From NCBI RefSeq assembly GCF_900115715.1, contig NZ_FOXM01000004.1, positions 186,001-250,000 on the forward strand: a stretch of 64,000 nt of DNA, given 5' to 3'. Source of the DNA: Geopseudomonas sagittaria. Lineage in GTDB: Bacteria > Pseudomonadota > Gammaproteobacteria > Pseudomonadales > Pseudomonadaceae. This document shows positions 53,859 through 62,511 of the stretch, one piece after another (position 1 is the stretch's first letter; every line of letters begins with the position of its first letter). Below the pieces are notes generated by a model, which was not told the DNA's origin, did not search any database, and saw only the letters and a program-made list of their open reading frames with translations. Position numbers and translations under genes: made by a program.

Positions 53859-54526
53859 CAGGCCGCCTCCCCGTCGCCGATCAGGCGACCACGTTGCAGG
53901 GTCAGCAGGCGATGGCGCATGCGCGCGATCAGGGCAAGGTCATGGCTGGCGATCAGCACGGTCGTCCCCAGGCGGTTGATGTCCTCGAATACCCCCATGA
54001 TCTCGGCGGCCAGGCGCGGATCGAGGTTGCCGGTTGGCTCGTCGGCCAGCAGCAGCGCCGGCTGGTGCACCACCGCGCGGGCGATGCCGACGCGCTGCTG
54101 CTGACCGCTGGACAGGTCGCTAGGCAGCAGTTCGCCCATCTCCTGGAGCGACACCCGCTCCAGCGCGGTGTCCACCCGCCGGCGGATTTCATCGCGCGGC
54201 AGGCCGAGGATCTGCAGCGGCAGGGCGACGTTGTCGAACACGCTGCGGTCGAACAGCAGGTGGTGGTTCTGGAACACCACGCCGATCTGCCGGCGCAGGA
54301 AGGGGATCTCGGAGTTGCGGATCGAGCCGATGTCCTGGCCGGCCAGCAGCAGCTTGCCGCTGGTCGGCCGCTCCAGCGCCAGCAGCAGGCGCAGCAGGGT
54401 GCTCTTGCCGGCCCCGGAGTGGCCGGTGACGAACAGGAACTCGCCGCGCCGCGCGCGGAAGCTCAGCTCGTGCAGGCCGACGTGGCCGTTGGAATAACGC
54501 TTGCCCACCTGCTCGAACTGGATCAT
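53858..54526 (-). CDS. ftsE: Cell division ATP-binding protein FtsE
   Basis: A 222-aa ABC ATPase. Walker A is GHSGAGKST, the Q loop is VVFQNHHLLFDRSVFDNVALPL, the signature is LSSGQQQRVGIARA, Walker B is LLLADEPTGNLD and the switch His is in IASHDLAL. Start 54526 ([11 protein letters not shown]) overlaps the ftsY stop by ATGA; an open frame running to 54997 is inside ftsY. Confidence 0.96.
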   Translation of the reverse strand: MIQFEQVGKRYSNGHVGLHELSFRARRGEFLFVTGHSGAGKSTLLRLLLALERPTSGKLLLAGQDIGSIRNSEIPFLRRQIGVVFQNHHLLFDRSVFDNVALPLQILGLPRDEIRRRVDTALERVSLQEMGELLPSDLSSGQQQRVGIARAVVHQPALLLADEPTGNLDPRLAAEIMGVFEDINRLGTTVLIASHDLALIARMRHRLLTLQRGRLIGDGEAA

Positions 54527-55827
54527 GCCTGCTCCTGTCCCGCAAACAGCGCCCTCACGAAGGCATCGGCCTCGAAGGGACGCAGATCGTCGATACCCTC
54601 GCCGACGCCGATGTAGCGGATCGGCATCTGCATCTGCTTGGCCAGGGCGAAGATCACCCCGCCCTTGGCGGTGCCGTCCAGCTTGGTCAGCACCAGGCCG
54701 CTGAGGTTGACCGCCTGATGGAACAGCCGCGCCTGGCTGAGGGCGTTCTGCCCGGTGCCGGCGTCCAGCACCAGCAGGGTCTCGTGCGGCGCGCTGTCGT
54801 CGAGCTTGCCGATCACCCGACGGACCTTCTTCAGCTCCTCCATCAGGTTGTCCTTGGTGTGCAGGCGGCCGGCGGTGTCGGCGATCAGCACGTCGATGCC
54901 GCGGGCCTGGGCGGCCTGCACCGCATCGAAGATCACCGAGGCGGAGTCGGCGCCAGTGTGCTGGGCGATCACCGGAATCTGGTTGCGCTCGCCCCACACC
55001 TGCAGCTGTTCGACCGCGGCGGCGCGGAAGGTGTCGCCGGCGGCGAGCATGACCTTCTTGCCCTCGTCCTGCAGCTTCTTGGCCAGCTTGCCGATGGTGG
55101 TGGTCTTGCCGGCGCCGTTCACGCCGACCACCAGGATCACGTAGGGCTTGCGGCCGGCGGCGATCAGCAGCGGCTGCTCGACCGGGCGCAGGATGGCGGC
55201 CAGCTCTTCCTGCAGCGCCTTGTACAGCGCCTCGCTGTCGGTCAGCTCCTTGCGCGCCACGCGCCTGGTCAGGCTCTGGATGATCGCGTTGGTCGCCTCG
55301 ACGCCGACGTCGGCGGTCAGCAGGCGGGTTTCCAGCTCGTCGAGCAGGTCGTCGTCGATGGCCTTCTTGCCGAGGAACAGGCTGGCCATGCCCTCGCCGA
55401 GGCTGGCGCTGGTCTTGGCCAGGCCGGCGCGCAGGCGGGCGAAGAAGCCCAGCTTGGCCGGCGCCTCGCCGGCGACCGGGGCGGGCGCGGCGGCGGACAC
55501 GGGGAGTGTGGGTTCAGGTGCGGCGGGCGCGGGGACCACGGCGGCGGCGGGCGGCTCGACAACCGGCCGCGGAGCAGGCTCGGGCTCGAGCGCGGCCGCC
55601 GGCGGCGTGACCACCACGGGCGCTGGCGGCTTGGCCTGCGCGACCTCGGCTGCGGCAGCGACCGGCTCGGCCACCACCTCCGGCGTCTCGGGCGCGACAG
55701 CGGGCGTCGGCTCGGCGGCGGCCGGTTGTTCTTCGACCTGTGCCGGGCCCTTCTTGCGGAACCAGCCGAACAGGCCTTTCTTTTCTCCGCTCTCCGGAGT
55801 CTTCTTGTCGTCTTTGGAACCAAACAT
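54523..55827 (-). CDS. ftsY: Signal recognition particle receptor FtsY
   Basis: A 434-aa SRP GTPase for membrane protein targeting. The N-terminal ~130 residues are an acidic/Ala-Pro-rich A domain beginning MFGSKDDKK and including GLFGWFRKK. The NG domain has [14 protein letters not shown]1 [37 protein letters not shown] and [13 protein letters not shown]. It heads the ftsY-ftsE-ftsX operon and is divergent from the M16 peptidase genes. Confidence 0.96.
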   Translation of the reverse strand: MFGSKDDKKTPESGEKKGLFGWFRKKGPAQVEEQPAAAEPTPAVAPETPEVVAEPVAAAAEVAQAKPPAPVVVTPPAAALEPEPAPRPVVEPPAAAVVPAPAAPEPTLPVSAAAPAPVAGEAPAKLGFFARLRAGLAKTSASLGEGMASLFLGKKAIDDDLLDELETRLLTADVGVEATNAIIQSLTRRVARKELTDSEALYKALQEELAAILRPVEQPLLIAAGRKPYVILVVGVNGAGKTTTIGKLAKKLQDEGKKVMLAAGDTFRAAAVEQLQVWGERNQIPVIAQHTGADSASVIFDAVQAAQARGIDVLIADTAGRLHTKDNLMEELKKVRRVIGKLDDSAPHETLLVLDAGTGQNALSQARLFHQAVNLSGLVLTKLDGTAKGGVIFALAKQMQMPIRYIGVGEGIDDLRPFEADAFVRALFAGQEQA

Positions 55828-55952
55828 GGACGGCTTGCATCTCAAGTGGGCGGCTGCGCACCGACGTGGCCGCCAGGAAATCGGTTGGGTATCCTAGCAC
55901 CTCCTCGCCCGCCGGCGCCAAAACCGGCCGGCAGTCTGAAAGGGCACTATTG

Positions 55953-57332
55953 ATGAATGCATTCGCGCGCCGCGCCGTCAGCCTGTTGCTGAGCGCTCTC
56001 TGCCTGCCGCTGAGCGCCCTTGCCGCCAGCGGCCAGCCCACCCACGAGTTCCGCCTGGACAACGGCCTGACCGTGATCGTGCGCGAGGACCACCGCGCCC
56101 CCGTGGTGGTCTCCCAGCTGTGGTACAAGGTCGGCTCCAGCTACGAGCGTCCCGGCTTCACCGGCGTGTCGCACGCCCTCGAGCACATGATGTTCAAGGG
56201 CAGTGCCCGTCTCGGCCCCGGCGAATCGTCGCGCATCCTGCGCGAACTGGGCGCCGAGGAGAATGCCTTCACCAGCGACGACTACACCGCCTACTACCAG
56301 GTGCTGGCCCGCGACCGCCTGGAAATCGCCCTGGAAATGGAAGCCGACCGCCTCGCCAGCCTGGCCCTGCCGGCCGACGAGTTCAGCCGCGAGATCGAGG
56401 TGATCAAGGAGGAGCGCCGCCTGCGCACCGAGGACAACCCCTCCTCGCTGGCCTTCGAACGCTTCAAGACCGCCGCCTACCCGGCCACCGGCTACCGCAA
56501 CCCGACCATCGGCTGGATGAGCGATCTCGAGCGCATGACGGTGGACGACCTGCGCAGCTGGCACAACGACTGGTACAGCCCCAACAACGCCACCCTGGTG
56601 GTGGTCGGCGACGTCACCGTCGCCGAGGTGAAGACCCTGACCGAGCGCCACTTCGCCGCCATCCCGGCCCGCCCGCTGCCGACCGCCAAGGCCCCGCTGG
56701 AGCTGCCGGCGCTCGGCGAGCGGCGCCTGACCCTGCGGGTCAAGACCCAGCTGCCCAGCCTGCTGCTCGGCTTCAACGTGCCGGGCCTGGCCAGCAGCGA
56801 CAACCCCCGCGAGGTGCACGCCCTGCGCCTGATCGCCGCCCTGCTCGACGGCGGCTACAGCGCGCGCCTGGCCACCCGCCTGGAGCGCGAGCAGGAACTG
56901 GTGACCGGCGCCTCGGCCTGGTACAACCCGTTCACCCGCGGCGACAGCCTGTTCATCCTGTCCGCCCGCCCCAACGTGCAGCAGGGCAAGACCCTCGAGC
57001 AGGTCGAGGCCGGCCTCTGGCAGGAGCTGGAGCTGCTCAAGAAGCAAGCGCCGAGCGCCGAGGAAGTGGCGCGGGTGCAGGCCCAGGTGATCGCCGGGCT
57101 GGTCTTCGAGCGCGACTCCATCACCAGCCAGGCCACCGGCATCGGCCAGCTGCAGACCGTCGGCCTGTCCTGGCAGCTGCTCGACCAGGAGCTCGACGCC
57201 CTCAAGGCGGTCACCCCCGCCGACATCCAGGCCGCCGCCCAGCGCCTGTTCCAGCGCGAGCGCCTGACCCTCGCCCAGGTGCTGCCACTGGCCAGCGCCG
57301 CGCCGACCACCGCGGAGACCCGCCATGAATAA
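55953..57332 (+). CDS. M16-family zinc peptidase (catalytic member of pair)
   Basis: A 459-aa secreted or periplasmic M16 peptidase. A signal peptide ends near ALAAS (about residue 25). The inverted zinc motif HxxEH is intact: His74, Glu77, His78 in GVSHALEHMMFKG. A downstream acidic ligand region EIEVIKEERRLRTEDNP and the family segments TAYYQVLARDRLEIALEMEADRL and WYSPNNATLVVVGDV support activity. A GAAAGGG lies before the start. The next gene overlaps by 8 bp and encodes a paralogue without the zinc site. Confidence 0.92.
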   Translation: MNAFARRAVSLLLSALCLPLSALAASGQPTHEFRLDNGLTVIVREDHRAPVVVSQLWYKVGSSYERPGFTGVSHALEHMMFKGSARLGPGESSRILRELGAEENAFTSDDYTAYYQVLARDRLEIALEMEADRLASLALPADEFSREIEVIKEERRLRTEDNPSSLAFERFKTAAYPATGYRNPTIGWMSDLERMTVDDLRSWHNDWYSPNNATLVVVGDVTVAEVKTLTERHFAAIPARPLPTAKAPLELPALGERRLTLRVKTQLPSLLLGFNVPGLASSDNPREVHALRLIAALLDGGYSARLATRLEREQELVTGASAWYNPFTRGDSLFILSARPNVQQGKTLEQVEAGLWQELELLKKQAPSAEEVARVQAQVIAGLVFERDSITSQATGIGQLQTVGLSWQLLDQELDALKAVTPADIQAAAQRLFQRERLTLAQVLPLASAAPTTAETRHE

Positions 57333-58818
57333 ACGCCACCTGCTGTTCGCCCTGGCGCTGCTGGTCCTGCTCGGCCTGTTGCTGCTGATCAGCCGCCCGG
57401 CGGCCGAACCGGACAGTCCCGCCCCGGCGACGCCCGCCACCGGCAGCACCCCGGCCGCAACGCCGAAGATCGCCTCGCTGGCCAGCATCAACGGCCAGGC
57501 CCTGGCCCGCCGCCACCTCGACATCCAGCGCTGGGAAACCGCCGAAGGCGCCCGCGTGCTGTTCGTCGAGGCCCGCGAGCTGCCGATGTTCGACCTGCGC
57601 CTGACCTTCGCCGCCGGCAGCAGCCAGGACGGCGCCACCCCCGGCCTGGCCATGCTGACCAACGCCATGCTCAACGAGGGCATCGACGGCCGCGACACCA
57701 CCGCCATCGCCGCCGGCTTCGAGAGCCTCGGCGCGGTGTTCGGCAACGGCGCCTACCGCGACATGGCGGTCGCCTCGCTGCGCAGCCTGTCCGCTGCCGA
57801 GCAGCGCGAAGCGGCGCTGGCGCTGTTCGCCCAGGTGGTCGGCGCGCCGAGCTTCCCCGACGCCGCCCTGGCGCGGCTGAAGAACCAGGTCCTCGCCGGC
57901 CTCGAGCAGCAGAAGCAGAACCCCGGCAAGCTGGCCAGCATCGCCCTGTTCCAGCAGCTGTACGGCGCGCACCCCTACGCCCGGCCGAGCGATGGCACCC
58001 TGCAGAGCGTCCCCGCCCTCGACCGCGCCCAGCTGGCCGCCTTCCACGCCCGCGCCTACAGCGCCGGCAACGCGGTGATCGCCCTGGTCGGCGACCTCTC
58101 GCGCAGCGAGGCCGAGGCCATCGCCGCGCAGGTCTCCGCCAGCCTGCCCAAGGGCCCGGCGCTGCCCGCCCCGCCAGCGCCCGCGGCGCCGGCCGCGGCG
58201 CGCCAGCACATCGAGTTTCCCTCGCAGCAGACCCACCTGATGCTCGCCCAGCTCGGCATCGAGCGCCGCGATCCGGACTATGCCGCGCTCTACGTCGGCA
58301 ACCAGATCCTCGGCGGCGGTGGCTTCGGTACCCGGCTGATGGAAGAGGTGCGCGAGAAGCGCGGCCTGACCTACGGCATCTACTCGGGCTTCACCCCGAT
58401 GCAGGTGGCCGGGCCGTTCATGATCAACGTGCAGACCCGCGCCGAGCTCAGCGAGGCCACCCTCGAGCTGGTGCGCACGCTGGTGCGCGACTTCGTCGCC
58501 CAGGGGCCGACCGAGGAAGAACTGAAGCAGGTCAAGCGCGAGCTGGCCGGCAGCTTCCCGCTGACCACCGCCAGCAACGCCGACATCGTCGGCCAGCTCG
58601 CCGCCATCGGCTTCTACGACCTGCCCAGCACCCAGCTGGAAGACTTCATGAACCAGGTGCAGCAGCTCAGCGTCGACCAGGTGCGCGAGGCCATGGCCCG
58701 CCACCTGGATGCCGACGCCTTCGTGGTGGTCTCCAGCGGTCCCACGGTCGCCCAGCAGCCGCTGCCACCGCCTGTCGAACGACCCGCCGCGCAGAGCGCC
58801 GGCGTACCGGAGCACTGA
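57325..58818 (+). CDS. M16-family peptidase-like protein lacking the zinc motif
   Basis: A 497-aa paralogue of the preceding protein with an N-terminal hydrophobic anchor (about 6-23) and a Pro/Ala-rich linker. The position of HxxEH reads LAMLTNAMLNEG, so the zinc site is missing. The Arg/Tyr region typical of the partner subunit is kept (RLMEEVREKRGLTYGIYSGF). It most likely forms a heterodimer with the upstream peptidase, as in mitochondrial-processing-peptidase-like pairs. It overlaps rsmD by 1 bp. Confidence 0.9.
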   Translation: MNKRHLLFALALLVLLGLLLLISRPAAEPDSPAPATPATGSTPAATPKIASLASINGQALARRHLDIQRWETAEGARVLFVEARELPMFDLRLTFAAGSSQDGATPGLAMLTNAMLNEGIDGRDTTAIAAGFESLGAVFGNGAYRDMAVASLRSLSAAEQREAALALFAQVVGAPSFPDAALARLKNQVLAGLEQQKQNPGKLASIALFQQLYGAHPYARPSDGTLQSVPALDRAQLAAFHARAYSAGNAVIALVGDLSRSEAEAIAAQVSASLPKGPALPAPPAPAAPAAARQHIEFPSQQTHLMLAQLGIERRDPDYAALYVGNQILGGGGFGTRLMEEVREKRGLTYGIYSGFTPMQVAGPFMINVQTRAELSEATLELVRTLVRDFVAQGPTEEELKQVKRELAGSFPLTTASNADIVGQLAAIGFYDLPSTQLEDFMNQVQQLSVDQVREAMARHLDADAFVVVSSGPTVAQQPLPPPVERPAAQSAGVPEH

Positions 58819-59420
58819 TGGCCAGATCCCCCGCAAGACCCGCCCGCGCCACCGCCAGCCAGGGCCAGCTGCGCATCATCGGCGGCGACTGGCGCTCGCG
58901 GCGCCTGAGCTTTCCCGACGCTCCCGGCCTGCGACCGACGCCGGACCGGGTGCGCGAGACCCTGTTCAACTGGCTGGCGCCCTATGTGGGCGCCGCCCGC
59001 GTGCTCGATCCCTTCGCCGGCAGCGGCGCGCTGCTCCTCGAGGCGCTGTCGCGCGGCGCCAGCCGCGGCCTGGCTCTGGAGCTGAATCCGGCGGCGGTCA
59101 GCGCCCTGCGCGGCAACCTCGAACTGCTGCGCGCCGGCAACGGCGAGGTGCGCCAGGCCGATGCCCTGCAGCACCTGCAGACGGCCGCCGCCGAGTCCTT
59201 CGACCTGGTGTTCCTCGACCCGCCGTTCCACAAGGACCTGCTCGCCCCCGCCTGTCAGCTGCTCGAAGCACGCGGCTGGCTGGCCGAGCGCGCCTGGATC
59301 TACACGGAGAGCGAGAACGCACCGTCCACGCTCGGCCTGCCGGGCAACTGGCGTCTGCACCGCGAGAAGCACACCGGCCAGGTGCACTACGCGCTGTGGC
59401 AGCGCCAGACGCCGAGCTGA
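58818..59420 (+). CDS. rsmD: 16S rRNA (guanine966-N2)-methyltransferase
   Basis: A 200-aa SAM-dependent enzyme. Motifs are RIIGGDWRSRRLSFPDAPGLRPTPDRVRETLFNWL, LDPFAGSGALLLEALSRGA and the catalytic DLVFLDPPF. It methylates G966 of 16S rRNA during 30S assembly. Its ATG overlaps the TGA of the M16 partner gene (TGATG), so it belongs to that operon. In PAO1 it occupies the same place downstream of the M16 pair. Confidence 0.94.
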   Translation: MARSPARPARATASQGQLRIIGGDWRSRRLSFPDAPGLRPTPDRVRETLFNWLAPYVGAARVLDPFAGSGALLLEALSRGASRGLALELNPAAVSALRGNLELLRAGNGEVRQADALQHLQTAAAESFDLVFLDPPFHKDLLAPACQLLEARGWLAERAWIYTESENAPSTLGLPGNWRLHREKHTGQVHYALWQRQTPS

Positions 59421-59583
59421 TCCGGCGGGCTGCGCAGCCCTCCGTGCACCGGGTTTCTGTCGACTTCATCACAGCGCAAGTCGCAACCCTGTCACACTGC
59501 TGCAAAAATGGCGGCCGGAACGCTATGCTTGGCGCCGCTGTCCGACCGCATCCCGACTGCCGCGCGGTGGACCAGGAGTCCCC

Positions 59584-61560
59584 ATGTCCACCCTCCGCGA
59601 TGCCACGCCCAGCCGCTGCAGCCGACGCTGCCAGTGGCTGCTCTGCTGCCTGCTGAGCCTCACCGGCCTGATCATCACCGCACTGTTCACCCGCCAGTTC
59701 TGGCAGGACAGCCTGACCGCCTGGAGCGTGGCCCTGCCGGGCGCCAGCCTCAGCCTGCTGCTCGGCATCCTGCTGTTCGTCCTGCTCAGCCAGCGCCAGC
59801 GCGCCCTGGCCCTGGTCGAGCGGCGCACTGCCGAGCTGCAGGGCAGCCGCGAGGCCCTGCGTCTCAGCGAGGAGCGCTGGACCCTGGCCCTCGACGGCAT
59901 CGGCGACGGCGTGTGGGACTGGGATCTGCGCAATGACCACCTGTACCTCTCGGCGACCTGGAAGAGCATGCTTGGCTACGCGGAGGACGAGATCGGCAAC
60001 CACCCCGACGAATGGCGCGAGCGCCTGCACCCGGAGGATGCCGCCCGCTGCCAGCAGGCCCTGCACGAGCACCTGGCCGACCGCACGCCGATGTACCGCT
60101 GCGAGCAGCGCCTGCGCGGCAGGGATGGCAACTGGCGGTGGCTGCTGGCCCGCGGCAAGGTGGTCGAGCGCCGGGCCGACGGCCAGCCGCTGCGCATCAT
60201 CGGCACCCACGTCGACATCTCGGCGCGCAAGGCGCTGGAACTGGAGCTGCGCCAGAGCAATGCCCGCCTGCAGCGCCTGCTCGAGGCCGCCACCCAGGTG
60301 GCCATCATCGGCGTCGGCGCGGACGGGCGGATCCGCACCTTCAACGCCGGTGCCGAGCGCCTGCTCGGCTACAACCGCGAGGACGTCCAGCAGCAGCCGC
60401 TCGACCCGCTGCTGGACGGCCCGAGTCTGGCCGCCAGTGCCGAGCTGGGCGTGCCGCCGGGCGGCGCCCTGGCGCTGCTGGAAGCGCTGCTCGACTCGCC
60501 ACATCAGCACCGCGAGCTGGAAACCATCCTGCTGCGGCGCAACCGCGAGCCGCTGCACGTGACCCTGATGCTCTCCGCCATCATCGAGGCCGATGGCCGG
60601 CGCGGCGGCTTTCTGCTGATCGCCCTCGACATCGGCGAGCGCCTGCGCGCCCGCCAGGCCCTGGAGGAGCGCAGCCAGTTGCTGGAAAAGCTCGGCGCCC
60701 AAGTGCCCGGCAGCATCTATCAATACCGCCTGTTCAGCGACGGCCGCAGCTGCTTTCCCTACGCCAGCGCCGGCATCCGCGAGGTCTACGAAGTGACGGC
60801 GGAGCAGGTGCGCAGCGACGCCACGGCGGTCCTCGAGCGCATCCACCCGCTCGACCGCGCGCGGATCATCGACTCGATCCAGCAGTCGGCCCGCCAGCTG
60901 ACCCGCTGGCAGGAGGACTACCGGGTGCTGCTGCCGCAGCGCGGCCTGCGCTGGCTGCGCGGCGAGTCGATGCCGGAGCGGCTGGCCGACGGCTCGGTGC
61001 TCTGGCACGGCTTCATCGCCGACATCAGCAACCTCAAGCAGGTCGAGCACGAGCTGCGGGCGCTGACCATCACCGACCCGCTGACCGGCATCCACAACCG
61101 CCGCTACTTTCTCGACCAGCTGGACATCGAACTGGAGCGCCGCACCCGCACCGGGCGCCCGCTCAGCCTGGTGATGCTGGATATCGACCATTTCAAGCGG
61201 GTCAACGACACCTGGGGGCACGATGCCGGCGATCAGGTGCTGCAGGAGCTGTGCCGGCGCATCGGCGCGCGCCTGCGGCGGATCGACCTGTTCTGCCGCC
61301 TCGGCGGCGAGGAGTTCGTGATCATCTGTCCGGAAACCGACGCCAGCCAAGCGGCCCACCTGGCCGAAGCCCTGCGACGCCTGGTGCAGGGCACGCCCTT
61401 CGCCCAGGCCGGCCAGGTCACCGCCAGCTTCGGGGTCAGCAGCGCCCGCCCCGGCGACAGCCACGGCAGCCTGCTGCAGCGCGCCGACCAGGCCCTCTAC
61501 GCCGCCAAGGGCGGCGGCCGCAACCGCGTGTGCGGCGAGACGGCGCCGCTGCCCGCCTGA
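59584..61560 (+). CDS. Membrane diguanylate cyclase with three PAS-type domains
   Basis: A 658-aa protein. Two membrane helices (about 17-35 and 47-68) enclose only a ~12-residue loop, so there is no large periplasmic sensor. Three PAS-like regions follow, near 95-215 (LALDGIGDGVWDWDL), 228-345 (EAATQVAIIGVGADGRI) and 355-480. The GGDEF domain has an intact GGEEF (574-578) and an RxxD inhibitory site (565-568), so it should make c-di-GMP and be product-inhibited. No EAL domain is present. The signal sensed cannot be named. Confidence 0.92.
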   Translation: MSTLRDATPSRCSRRCQWLLCCLLSLTGLIITALFTRQFWQDSLTAWSVALPGASLSLLLGILLFVLLSQRQRALALVERRTAELQGSREALRLSEERWTLALDGIGDGVWDWDLRNDHLYLSATWKSMLGYAEDEIGNHPDEWRERLHPEDAARCQQALHEHLADRTPMYRCEQRLRGRDGNWRWLLARGKVVERRADGQPLRIIGTHVDISARKALELELRQSNARLQRLLEAATQVAIIGVGADGRIRTFNAGAERLLGYNREDVQQQPLDPLLDGPSLAASAELGVPPGGALALLEALLDSPHQHRELETILLRRNREPLHVTLMLSAIIEADGRRGGFLLIALDIGERLRARQALEERSQLLEKLGAQVPGSIYQYRLFSDGRSCFPYASAGIREVYEVTAEQVRSDATAVLERIHPLDRARIIDSIQQSARQLTRWQEDYRVLLPQRGLRWLRGESMPERLADGSVLWHGFIADISNLKQVEHELRALTITDPLTGIHNRRYFLDQLDIELERRTRTGRPLSLVMLDIDHFKRVNDTWGHDAGDQVLQELCRRIGARLRRIDLFCRLGGEEFVIICPETDASQAAHLAEALRRLVQGTPFAQAGQVTASFGVSSARPGDSHGSLLQRADQALYAAKGGGRNRVCGETAPLPA

Positions 61561-62124
<564 letters not shown>

Positions 62125-62170
62125 GACACACGGACGCATGCAGGCCGCGCGCAGTTGCGGCACAATATGA

Positions 62171-62455
<285 letters not shown>

Positions 62456-62474
62456 TCCACCTGCCGCAGGCGAC

Positions 62475-62511
62475 AACGCCGGCCATCCCGCACAGGGTGG
62501 CCGGCGTTTTT
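62475..62511. terminator. Terminator after fdx
   Basis: ACGCCGGCCA pairs with TGGCCGGCGT, extended by CCC/GGG, and is followed by five T. It abuts the convergent transporter gene's stop. Confidence 0.85.

Noticed and set aside
55891-55921. TTGGCG and TAGGAT on the minus strand as an ftsY promoter
   Set aside because: Spacing of 19 bp and only partial matches to consensus; too weak to list.
59489-59529. CTGTCAC-ACTG-CTGCAAA before the cyclase gene as a possible Pho box
   Set aside because: The second half matches CTGTCAT poorly and the distance to the TATGCT -10-like hexamer is 17 bp, longer than usual for a Pho box.
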